Shown: in pieces, positions 1-7,395 of the stretch
How positions within the stretch are numbered: the first letter of the stretch is position 1
How the letters are laid out: every line of letters begins with the position of its first letter
NCBI GenBank assembly: GCA_944380625.1
Contig: CALWIE010000211.1
Span: 1-17,957 of the forward strand
DNA length: 17,957 nucleotides
Direction of reading: 5' to 3'
From: an uncultured Clostridia bacterium
GTDB lineage: Bacteria > Bacillota_A > Clostridia > Oscillospirales > Acutalibacteraceae
The notes under the pieces: model-generated
The model's database searches: none
Seen by the model: the letters and a program-made list of their open reading frames with translations, nothing else
Told to the model about the DNA's origin: nothing
Translations under genes and position numbers: made by a program

Positions 1-63
1 CGAGAATCGAACTCGTGTTACCGCCGTGAAAGGGCGGTGTCTTAACCGCTTGACCACCGGGCC
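1..63 (-). tRNA. tRNA-Glu (TTC), 3' end cut by the window edge
   Basis: On the minus strand the gene starts GGCCCGGTGGTCAAGCGG at 63. It has a D-arm, an anticodon stem-loop with loop CTTTCAC (anticodon TTC), and most of the T-arm (GTTCGATTC). The end of the T-stem, the acceptor 3' strand and the CCA lie outside the window. It is 3 nt downstream of tRNA-Met and surely shares its transcript. Confidence 0.95.
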
Positions 64-66
64 GTA

Positions 67-143
67 TGGTAGCGGTAACTGGACTTGAACCAGTGACACT
101 TCGGGTATGAACCGAATGCTCTAGCCAGCTGAGCTATACCGCC
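67..143 (-). tRNA. tRNA-Met (CAT), elongator type
   Basis: A complete 77-nt cloverleaf on the minus strand. The 7-bp acceptor stem pairs GGCGGTA with TACCGCT through one wobble. The anticodon loop is TTCATAC (anticodon CAT), the T-loop is TTCAAGT, and CCA is encoded at 69-67. The 5' end GGCGGTATAGCTCAGCTGG resembles elongator Met tRNAs rather than initiator tRNA. An isoleucine tRNA with a lysidine-modified CAT anticodon is the alternative and is less likely from the body sequence. It is first in the transcript, ahead of tRNA-Glu. Confidence 0.93.
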
Positions 144-149
144 ATATCA

Positions 150-174
150 GCGCCCCATCTCACGGATGGAGCGC
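150..174 (-). other. leader hairpin of the tRNA transcript
   Basis: GCGCCCCATC (150-159) pairs with GATGGAGCGC (165-174) through a 5-nt loop, giving a 10-bp stem with one wobble. It lies between the predicted transcription start (about 173) and the tRNA-Met 5' end, so it would form the very 5' end of the primary transcript. It may help 5' processing. There is no T-run, so it is not a terminator. Confidence 0.55.
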
Positions 175-179
175 CACTA

Positions 180-208
180 ATTATACTCGATGTTTGGCCG
201 TTTGTCAA
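180..208 (-). promoter_or_regulatory. consensus sigma-A promoter of the tRNA-Met/Glu transcript
   Basis: On the minus strand a perfect -35 TTGACA (208-203), a 17-nt spacer and a perfect -10 TATAAT (185-180) sit about 37 nt upstream of tRNA-Met. A full-consensus promoter fits a strong stable-RNA gene. Confidence 0.9.
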
Positions 209-213
209 GGGAG

Positions 214-227
214 ATTTCCGGGGAAAT
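214..227. promoter_or_regulatory. candidate Noc-binding site (NBS)
   Basis: ATTTCCGGGGAAAT differs at one central position from the Noc-binding consensus ATTTCCCGGGAAAT known from Bacillus subtilis. It lies in the guaB-tRNA spacer just upstream of the tRNA promoter. The window encodes a Noc with the expected specificity residues. The same bases also form part of a weak inverted repeat (TTTCCGG/CCGGAAA) that could be the guaB terminator, so the match may be coincidental. Confidence 0.4.
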
Positions 228-251
228 TTACATTTTTCCGGAAAGGGGGAA

Positions 252-1806
<1,555 letters not shown>

Positions 1807-1937
1807 GGAAAAATCCTGGGTTTTCCACCTTTTGGCCTTTCCCCTCTTTTTCCCCCTTTTTTCCCCGGGTTTTTTGTGCCTTCCGCAGAGGCGGGGAGAG
1901 GGGCGCGCATTTTCTTCCGGCTTTTTTGAAAAACCCA

Positions 1938-1966
1938 TTGACAGCAGGGCTCTTTTGCTTTATTTT
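1938..1966 (+). promoter_or_regulatory. promoter of the MFS transporter gene
   Basis: A perfect -35 TTGACA (1938-1943), a 17-nt spacer and -10 TATTTT (1961-1966) lie about 65 nt upstream of the preferred ATG at 2033. Confidence 0.7.
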
Positions 1967-2032
1967 TAGGGAGATCGTGAAAGGGAAACCCCCGTGAAAA
2001 CTATCCCCATTCCCAAGGAGGGATCTGTCTCC

Positions 2033-3253
2033 ATGAGACACCTTTTTTCCCGTTTGGACTACCACGGCCGCCAGGCGCTGATTCTCATCGGGGTAAACGG
2101 CATGTTCTGGTTTGCCTGGGCCTTTGGCAACTATCAGAATATCTACCTGCAAGAGGTGGGTTTTTCCGCCTCCCAGCTGGGCCTTCTAAACGCCGTGGGC
2201 TCCGCGGTGTCCATCGCTTCGGTGGCCTTTTGGGGCATGGTCAGCGACAAGATCTCCTCGGTGAAAAAGGTCCTCGTCACCCTGCTGGCCGGCGGGGCCC
2301 TGTTTTACGCCCTGGCGCCCCTGATCCCCACGGGCCTTCCCTTTTCCGTGCTGATTTTCACCTGCTTTTTCTCCGCCATCAACTTTTTCCGGGGCTCCAT
2401 GGCCACCTTTGCCGAAAACATTCTGGTGCGCAACTCCAACGAGCTGCACCTGAACTACGGGCTGCTCCGGGGGCTGGGCTCCCTGCTGTTCACGGTGGGA
2501 AGCCTCCTCATCACCGCCCTGCTGCCCCTGGTACAGGTGCGCAACACCTTCTGGATCTCCGGGCTGCTGATGGTGGTTCCCATCCTCTTTTCCTGCATCG
2601 CCCGGGACCCCGTCCCCAAAAAGCAGCCCCAAAATGCCGGGAGCAAGGGCCTGAACCTGGGGGAGCTGCTGCGCAACCGGTCCTATGTGCTGTTCCTCTT
2701 TTTCGCCCTGTTCTTCTACCTGTGCACCGCCTGCGAAAGCAACTACATCCCCTACTTTATGAGCGCCGTGGGGGTCTCCTCCGGCCAGTACGGGGTGCTC
2801 ATGGGCTACAGGGCCCTGTTTGAAGCCCCCTTCCTGCTGCTGATGGTCCGACTGCGCCGGCGCTTCCCGTTGCAGGTGCTGGTGATCTTCTCCCCCCTGC
2901 TCATGGCCATGGAGTGCCTGGGCTTTGCCCTGTTCGCCAGGAACTTGCCGGGGATGCTCTTCTGCTGCACCTTCTACGGCCTGGGCAACGGGCTGTTCAT
3001 CGGCTCCTCTTTAAACTATGTGTACGAGCTGGCCCCCGCCCACCTGAAGGCCAGCGCCCAGGCCTTTTTCGTGGCGGTGTCCTCGGTGGCGGGCATGTTG
3101 GGCAACCTCTTCGGCGGCGCCCTGTTCGACGCTTTGGGGGCCTACTCCTTCTACATCCTGGTGGGAGGGCTTTTCCTGCTCAGCGCCCTGATCTTCTTTC
3201 TCTCCATCCTCTGGGAGAAGCGGTCCTCTTTGAAAAAAACCGCCTCCGCCTGA
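2033..3253 (+). CDS. MFS transporter, substrate unknown
   Basis: A 406-aa integral membrane protein with about 12 hydrophobic segments. It resembles the MFS_1-like/sugar-proton symporter type of the major facilitator superfamily. Visible features are the first helix region LILIGVNGMFWFAWAFGNYQ and the loop WGMVSDKISSVKK, which matches the G-x-x-x-D-(R/K) signature between helices 2 and 3. A mid-protein cytoplasmic loop is followed by a second six-helix half. I chose the ATG at 2033 because AAGGAGGG (2015-2022) sits about 10 nt upstream. A GTG at 1994 would add 13 residues but has no good ribosome-binding site. It is a single gene, the only plus-strand gene left of dnaA. Nothing nearby indicates a substrate. 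Confidence 0.85.
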   Translation: MRHLFSRLDYHGRQALILIGVNGMFWFAWAFGNYQNIYLQEVGFSASQLGLLNAVGSAVSIASVAFWGMVSDKISSVKKVLVTLLAGGALFYALAPLIPTGLPFSVLIFTCFFSAINFFRGSMATFAENILVRNSNELHLNYGLLRGLGSLLFTVGSLLITALLPLVQVRNTFWISGLLMVVPILFSCIARDPVPKKQPQNAGSKGLNLGELLRNRSYVLFLFFALFFYLCTACESNYIPYFMSAVGVSSGQYGVLMGYRALFEAPFLLLMVRLRRRFPLQVLVIFSPLLMAMECLGFALFARNLPGMLFCCTFYGLGNGLFIGSSLNYVYELAPAHLKASAQAFFVAVSSVAGMLGNLFGGALFDALGAYSFYILVGGLFLLSALIFFLSILWEKRSSLKKTASA

Positions 3254-3273
3254 GAGGCTTTTCCAAAGCACAC

Positions 3274-3316
3274 AAAGGGCCTCCCCGGGAAAACCCGGGG
3301 CGGCCCTTTCTTTTTC
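3274..3316 (+). terminator. rho-independent terminator of the MFS gene
   Basis: AAAGGGCC + CCCCGGG (3274-3289) pairs with CCCGGGG + GGCCCTTT (3294-3309) around an AAAA loop with one mismatch, and is followed by CTTTTTC. It lies between convergent genes, so it may also stop serS transcripts. The T-tract is much poorer in that direction. Confidence 0.88.
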
Positions 3317-3327
3317 TCCTAGGCGTG

Positions 3328-4605
3328 TTACCGGATGGCCTCCTTGCCGCCCATGTAGGGCCGCAGGGGCTCGGGGATGCGGACGCTGCCGTCGGCCTGG
3401 AGGTTGTTCTCCAAAAAGGCGATGAGCATCCGGGGCGGGGCCACCACGGTGTTGTTCAGGGTGTGGGCGAAGTAGTTGCCCTCTTTGCCCTTGATGCGGA
3501 TGCCCAGCCGGCGGGCCTGGGCGTCCCCCATGTTGGAGCAGGAGCACACCTCAAAGTATTTCTTCTGCCGGGGGGACCAGGCCTCGATGTCGCAGGACTT
3601 CACCTTCAGGTCGGCCAGGTCGCCGGAGCAGCACTCCAGCTGGCGCACGGGGATGTCCATACTGCGGAACAGCTCCACGCTGTAGCGCCACATCTTCTCA
3701 TACCAGTCCATGGAGTCCTCGGGCTTGCAGACCACCACCATCTCCTGCTTTTCAAACTGGTGGATCCGGTACACGCCCCGCTCCTCAATGCCGTGGGCGC
3801 CCTTCTCCTTGCGGAAACAGGGGGAATAGCTGGTAAGGGTCTGGGGCAGGGATTCCTCGGGCAGGATCTGGTCGATGAACTTGCCGATCATGGAGTGTTC
3901 GCTGGTGCCGATCAGGTACAGGTCCTCCCCTTCGATCTTGTACATCATGGCGTCCATATCCGTCTGGGACATGACCCCCTCCACCACGTTGGCGTGGATC
4001 ATAAAAGGGGGGATGCAGTAGGTAAAGCCCTTGCCGATCATAAAGTCCCGGGCATAGGAGATCACCGCGGACTGAAGCCGGGCGATGTCCCCCATCAGGT
4101 AGTAAAAGCCGTTGCCAGAGGTCTTCCGGGCGCTGTCCAGGTCGATGCCGGAAAACCGCTCCATGATCTCCGTGTGGTAGGGCACCTCAAAGTCCGGCAC
4201 CTTGGGCTCCCCAAAGCGCTCCACCTCCACGTTTTCGCTGTCGTCCTTCCCAATGGGCACCGAGCTGTCGATGATGTTGGGGATGACCATCATCCGCTTG
4301 CGGATCTCCCGGGTCATCTCCTCCTCTTTGCGCTCCATCTCCTCCAGCTCCCCGGCGATGGCCTGGACCTGCTTTTTCACTTCCTGGGCCTCTTCCTTTT
4401 TGCCCTGGCCCATCAGCTTGCCGATCTCCTTGCTGATGGCGTTGCGCTGCTGCCGGAGCTCGTCGCCCCGGCCCTTGGAGGCCCGGAACTGGGCGTCCAG
4501 CTCCAACACCTCGTCCACCAGGGGAAGCTTTTCCTCCTGGAACTTCTTTTTGATGTTTTCCTTGACCAGCTCCGGGTTGGAGCGGACCAGTTTGATGTCG
4601 AGCAT
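3328..4605 (-). CDS. serS: seryl-tRNA synthetase
   Basis: Class II aminoacyl-tRNA synthetase that charges tRNA-Ser in the cytosol. The 425-aa product has normal length. Residues 1 to about 105 form the N-terminal tRNA-binding coiled coil, rich in E, K and Q. The catalytic core follows, with motif 2 (SPCFRKEKGAHGIEERGVYR) and the TSEHSMIGKF segment. Motif 3 reads NNTVVAPPRMLIAFLENN where common bacterial enzymes have a form like LNGTALAVPRTLVAILEN. The loop before it is CSNMGDAQARR instead of the usual CSNCEDFQARR. This is a divergent SerRS subtype with motifs 2 and 3 still intact. The ATG at 4605 follows AGGAGGG at good spacing. It lies 114 nt downstream of parB in the same direction and may be partly co-transcribed with it. 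Confidence 0.96.
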   Translation of the reverse strand: MLDIKLVRSNPELVKENIKKKFQEEKLPLVDEVLELDAQFRASKGRGDELRQQRNAISKEIGKLMGQGKKEEAQEVKKQVQAIAGELEEMERKEEEMTREIRKRMMVIPNIIDSSVPIGKDDSENVEVERFGEPKVPDFEVPYHTEIMERFSGIDLDSARKTSGNGFYYLMGDIARLQSAVISYARDFMIGKGFTYCIPPFMIHANVVEGVMSQTDMDAMMYKIEGEDLYLIGTSEHSMIGKFIDQILPEESLPQTLTSYSPCFRKEKGAHGIEERGVYRIHQFEKQEMVVVCKPEDSMDWYEKMWRYSVELFRSMDIPVRQLECCSGDLADLKVKSCDIEAWSPRQKKYFEVCSCSNMGDAQARRLGIRIKGKEGNYFAHTLNNTVVAPPRMLIAFLENNLQADGSVRIPEPLRPYMGGKEAIR

Positions 4606-4679
4606 AGTGTAACCCTCCTGAGGACATAAGTTGTTGCAGTGCGGTCCCGCCGCAGGGAAGGGCCGTGTCCCGGCCCATT

Positions 4680-4714
4680 AAAAAGCCGGCGGGCCCTTCC
4701 CGCTCCTTCGCGGG
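4680..4714 (-). terminator. possible terminator/attenuator between parB and serS
   Basis: On the minus strand CCCGC-GAAGGA-GCGGG (4714-4699) can form one hairpin. The same GCGGG can instead pair with the following CCCGC (4695-4691), which is followed by CGGC and a run of five T (4684-4680). The second form resembles a weak intrinsic terminator for parB. A further hairpin GGGCCG/CGGCCC lies just downstream. The spacing between stem and T-run is imperfect, so confidence is modest. Confidence 0.4.
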
Positions 4715-4719
4715 TTTTC

Positions 4720-4989
4720 TCAGTTCATATGCAGGTCGTGGAGGAGGTTTTGCAGGTCCTCTTCCCCGTAAAACTCAATTTGCAGCACGCCCTTCTTCTT
4801 GGTGCCGGCCACCTTCACCTTCCGGTTCAGGTATTCCCCCACCGCCAGCTGGGCCTCCTCGAAGTATTGGCTCTTCTTGGCGGGCTTTTTGGGGGCGGCC
4901 CTCTCCTGGTTCAGGCGTTTGGCCAGGGCCTCCAGCTCCCGGACCGAGGCGCCCTCCTGGGCCTTTTTGGCCCCCAGGCGCATCCCCTC
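4720..4989 (-). pseudogene. parB: C-terminal part of ParB/Spo0J, cut off by an in-frame TAG
   Basis: This is the continuation, in the same frame, of the upstream parB part after a TAG at 4992-4990. It encodes about 89 residues: the linker (GASVRELEALAKRLNQE), a lysine-rich stretch, then the ParB dimerisation domain ending VLQIEFYGEEDLQNLLHDLHMN. There are no further lesions. An ATG at 4983 could restart translation. An AGGAGGGG overlapping the TAG precedes it, but only 2 nt separate its AGGAGG core from the ATG, closer than the usual 5-9 nt. Alternatives are a sequencing error at one base, a recent nonsense mutation, amber readthrough to a 280-residue ParB, or a truly split ParB. The sequence alone cannot decide. 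Confidence 0.85.
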
Positions 4990-5562
4990 CTAGGTTTTGA
5001 AGCTCAGCAGCGTCCTGGCGTGGCCCGCGGTGATCTCCCCCCGCTCCAGCATCTGCTGGATGTCCTCGGGCAGGTTCAAAAGCCGCAGGGCGTTGGTGAC
5101 TGCGGGGCGGCTTTTCCCCACCGCCTGGCTCACCTCTTCCTGGGTGAAGTCCTGGCTCTCGATGAGGGTGCGGTAGCCCCGGGCCTCCTCCAGGGGGGTC
5201 AGGTCCTCCCGCTGGAGGTTTTCAATGAGGGCGAAAAGCATCTCCTCGGCGTCGCTCATCTCTCGCACCACGGCGGGCACCTCTGTGAGACCCGCCATCC
5301 GGGCGGCCCGCCAGCGCCTCTCCCCGGCCACAATCCTGTAGCCCCCTGTGAGCATGGGCCGCAGCAGCAGCGGCTGCAGCACCCCGTGCTGGGAGATGGA
5401 GTCCGCCAGCTCTGAGAGAGCCTCGCTGTCAAACTCTTTGCGGGGCTGCTCCCGGTTGGGCTCGATCTCGCTGATTTTCACCTGGACGGCGCCCTCGGCG
5501 CTGTCTGGGGCGTTCTCTGCAAAAATGGCGTCCAAGCCCTTGCCAAGCCCCCGTTTTTTCAT
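4990..5562 (-). CDS. parB: chromosome-partitioning protein ParB/Spo0J, N-terminal 190 residues (gene interrupted)
   Basis: ParB binds parS near the origin, loads as a CTP-dependent clamp and stimulates ParA. This part has the ParA-contact N-terminus (MKKRGLGKGLDAIF), the CTP-binding boxes NREQPRKEF, GERRWRA (80-86) and ENLQRED (114-120), and the helix-turn-helix DNA-binding region around residues 139-183. Arg152 (KSRPAVTN) and Gly180 (TAGHAR) are ParB-type specificity residues. The frame stops at TAG where codon 191 should be, just after HARTLLSFKT, so the dimerisation domain is missing from this polypeptide. The ATG at 5562 follows AAGGGGGA. It lies 19 nt after parA, in an operon. Without the C-terminal dimer, normal clamp formation should fail unless the stop is read through. 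Confidence 0.93.
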   Translation of the reverse strand: MKKRGLGKGLDAIFAENAPDSAEGAVQVKISEIEPNREQPRKEFDSEALSELADSISQHGVLQPLLLRPMLTGGYRIVAGERRWRAARMAGLTEVPAVVREMSDAEEMLFALIENLQREDLTPLEEARGYRTLIESQDFTQEEVSQAVGKSRPAVTNALRLLNLPEDIQQMLERGEITAGHARTLLSFKT

Positions 5563-5581
5563 GGCCTGTTCCCCCTTTTCT

Positions 5582-6346
5582 TCAGCGGTTGTTTTTTAGG
5601 ATCTCCCCGGCCAGCTCCCGGTAGGCCTGGGCCCCCCGGGACCCCTTGTCGTAATAGAGGGCCGGCTGGCCGAAGCCTGGCGCCTCTGAAAGGCGCACTG
5701 TCCGCGGGATGACTGTTTTGAACACCTTCCGGGGGAAGTATTTCTTCACCTCTTCCACCACCTGCTGGGTCAAATTCAGCCGGCCGTCATACATGGTCAG
5801 CAGCACCCCTTCGATGTCCAAAAGGGGGTTGTATTGGCGCTTGACCCGGCGCACCGTGTTCATCAGCTGGGAGAGCCCCTCCAGGGCGTAGTACTCGCAC
5901 TGGATGGGGATCAGCAAGGTGTCCGCGGCGGTGAGGGCGTTGGTGGTGATAAGCCCCAAAGAGGGCGGGCAGTCGATGAGGATGTAGTCAAAATCCCCCC
6001 GGACGGCCCCCAGGGCGTTCTTCAGCACGGCCTCCCGGTTCTCCCGGGAAGCCAGCTCCAGCTCTGCGGCCGCCAGGTCCATGTTGGAGGGCAGCAGGCT
6101 CAGGTTTTTAAACTCCGTCTGGACCAGGGCCTCCTGGGCCTTGGCCCCGCCGACGAGGACCTCGTAGGCAGAGCACTGGCAGGACCGCCGGTCCACGCCC
6201 ACCCCAGAGGTGGAGTTGCCCTGGGGGTCTGTGTCCGCCAAGAGCACCCGCTTGCCCCTGTCCCCCAGGGAGGCCGCCAGATTTACCGCGCTGGTGGTTT
6301 TCCCCACGCCGCCCTTCTGGTTGGCCACGGCGATGATCTTTCCCAT
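5582..6346 (-). CDS. parA: chromosome-partitioning ATPase ParA/Soj
   Basis: Deviant Walker-type ATPase that binds DNA non-specifically when ATP-bound. It works with ParB in origin segregation and, in Bacillus, modulates DnaA. The 254-aa product matches Soj in length. The deviant Walker A motif KGGVGKTT is at residues 11-18, including the signature lysine. The A' segment DTDPQGN is at 38-44 and Walker B YILIDCPPSLG at about 121-131. All expected motifs are intact, in contrast to its partner parB. The ATG at 6346 has AAAGGAGGG 7 nt upstream. It is the first gene of the parA-parB operon, behind its own promoter and a parS-like site. Confidence 0.97.
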   Translation of the reverse strand: MGKIIAVANQKGGVGKTTSAVNLAASLGDRGKRVLLADTDPQGNSTSGVGVDRRSCQCSAYEVLVGGAKAQEALVQTEFKNLSLLPSNMDLAAAELELASRENREAVLKNALGAVRGDFDYILIDCPPSLGLITTNALTAADTLLIPIQCEYYALEGLSQLMNTVRRVKRQYNPLLDIEGVLLTMYDGRLNLTQQVVEEVKKYFPRKVFKTVIPRTVRLSEAPGFGQPALYYDKGSRGAQAYRELAGEILKNNR

Positions 6347-6376
6347 GCTTGTCCCTCCTTTTCGCGTTCGTGTTTT

Positions 6377-6385
6377 ATTGTATCA
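6377..6385 (-). promoter_or_regulatory. extended -10 promoter of parA-parB
   Basis: On the minus strand TGATACAAT (6385-6377) is an extended -10 element about 30 nt upstream of the parA ATG. No good -35 exists at the usual distance, which is tolerable for extended -10 promoters. The parS-like site lies about 40 nt further upstream. Confidence 0.55.
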
Positions 6386-6423
6386 CAGAACGGGGGCAAT
6401 GGGAAGGGCGAATCTCTCAAAAA

Positions 6424-6439
6424 TGTTTCATGTGAAACA
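6424..6439. promoter_or_regulatory. parS-like ParB-binding site upstream of parA
   Basis: TGTTTCATGTGAAACA is a near-perfect palindrome with one mismatch (T for C at position 8) to the Firmicutes parS consensus TGTTNCACGTGAAACA. It lies between the noc terminator and the parA promoter, where bound ParB could both load and influence its own operon. Confidence 0.7.
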
Positions 6440-6444
6440 GCCGG

Positions 6445-6490
6445 GGAAAACGGAAAGGGCGGCCCTGGCTTCCGCCTAGGCCGCCCCTCC
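6445..6490 (-). terminator. rho-independent terminator of noc
   Basis: On the minus strand GGGCGGCC (6486-6479) pairs with GGCCGCCC (6464-6457). The loop can form a small inner GGC/GCC stem. The downstream strand reads TTTCCGTTTT. This separates noc from the parA-parB unit. Confidence 0.75.
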
Positions 6491-6516
6491 TTGTGGGAAA
6501 TGAATAAGGGAATGGG

Positions 6517-7317
6517 TTAAACTTGTACTCGATGGTTTTTGGGGATGCGCACCGTGCACTCGATGTACTCCTCGGTCTCCTTTTTCTCCGCCTGGGCCTC
6601 GATGCCCGCGGTCTTCATGGCGTCCACCGCGTGGTCGATGGTGTTGATAAACAGCCGGATGTCCTTGGCGACAAAGGTGCGCTTTGCCCTGGGGCACTCC
6701 CGCCGGGGGAGCAGGGCCGCCGCCACCAGCTCCTCGGTTTGAGCGACGGTCAAACCCTTTTCCCCCGCCTGGCGGAGGATCTTCCCCCGCAGGGAGGGGT
6801 CGTCCAGCCGGAGCAGGGCCCGGGCGTGGCGCTCGGTGAGCTTGTAGTGGAGCACCTGGGCCTGCTCTTCGGGGGAGAGCTTTAAAAGCCGGAGCTTGTT
6901 GGCCAGGTAGGACTGGCTGAGCCCCAAACGCTTCGCGGCCTCCTCCTGGGTGATCTGCCACTCCCGCAGCAGGTTTTCCAGGGCGTGGGCCTGCTCGAAC
7001 ATCTGCAGGTCCTTGCGCTGGATGTTTTCCAGCAGGGCCAGCACGGCGCTTTCCTCGGGCTCGCAGTCCGCCACCAGGGCGGGGATCTCCCTAAGGCCCG
7101 CCAGTTTGCAGGCCCGCAGCCGCCGCTCCCCGGCGATCAGGTAGTAAGCCCCGTCCTCCCGGCGGACGGTCACTGGCTGCAAAAGGCCGTTTTCCTGGAT
7201 GCTCTGGGCCAGGGCCCGCAGGTCCTCCTCCCGAAAGAGTTTCCGGGGCTGGGAGGGATTGGGATGGATCCGCGACACAGGCAGCTTTATCAGCTTTAAC
7301 TTGTCCTTAAAAAACAT
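6517..7317 (-). CDS. noc: nucleoid occlusion protein Noc (ParB paralogue)
   Basis: ParB-family CTPase clamp that in Bacillus binds NBS sites, coats DNA, reaches the membrane and blocks FtsZ-ring assembly over the nucleoid. The 266-aa product has CTP-binding boxes NPSQPRKLF, GERRLRA (63-69) and ENIQRKD (97-103), and a helix-turn-helix at about 122-147. Gln135, Lys141 and Arg163 occupy positions where Noc differs from ParB in DNA specificity (ParB here has Arg, Ala and Gly). This supports Noc over a second ParB. I chose the ATG at 7317 for its GGGAGG 7 nt upstream. An ATG at 7341 has no ribosome-binding site. Only about 8 residues precede the first domain strand, far fewer than in B. subtilis Noc, so membrane targeting is uncertain. 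Gene order rsmG-(GNAT)-noc-parA-parB is classical. Confidence 0.9.
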   Translation of the reverse strand: MFFKDKLKLIKLPVSRIHPNPSQPRKLFREEDLRALAQSIQENGLLQPVTVRREDGAYYLIAGERRLRACKLAGLREIPALVADCEPEESAVLALLENIQRKDLQMFEQAHALENLLREWQITQEEAAKRLGLSQSYLANKLRLLKLSPEEQAQVLHYKLTERHARALLRLDDPSLRGKILRQAGEKGLTVAQTEELVAAALLPRRECPRAKRTFVAKDIRLFINTIDHAVDAMKTAGIEAQAEKKETEEYIECTVRIPKNHRVQV

Positions 7318-7341
7318 GGCCGCGCCTCCCTTTCGTGGCAT

Positions 7342-7350
7342 ATTCTACCA
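7342..7350 (-). promoter_or_regulatory. possible extended -10 promoter of noc
   Basis: On the minus strand TGGTAGAAT (7350-7342) fits an extended -10 with no clear -35. Transcription would start near 7335, which would exclude the upstream ATG at 7341 and agrees with the start chosen at 7317. Confidence 0.35.
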
Positions 7351-7395
7351 CAGGGAAGGCACGGCTTTTGTTGGAATCTGTCGGCGGAAAAATTT

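Noticed and set aside
1912..1935. TTCCGGCTTTTTT-GAAAA string repeated near 15366-15385
   Set aside because: It is short, T-rich and imperfect. Two copies in AT-rich spacers are compatible with chance.
1994..2032. GTG start for the MFS gene
   Set aside because: It has no good ribosome-binding site, while the ATG at 2033 has AAGGAGGG at suitable distance and gives a typical N-terminus.
4640..4665. GGCGGGACCGCA upstream of serS, resembling the T-box core GGTGGNACCGCG
   Set aside because: The tRNA-pairing TGGN is missing (CGGG instead), the leader is only 114 nt, and no specifier stem is visible. The bases are explained by a simple TGCGG/CCGCA hairpin.
4990..4992. TAG recoded to an amino acid genome-wide
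   Set aside because: mnmE ends with TAG exactly after its conserved CxGK C-terminus, so TAG serves as a stop. Local readthrough in parB remains possible.
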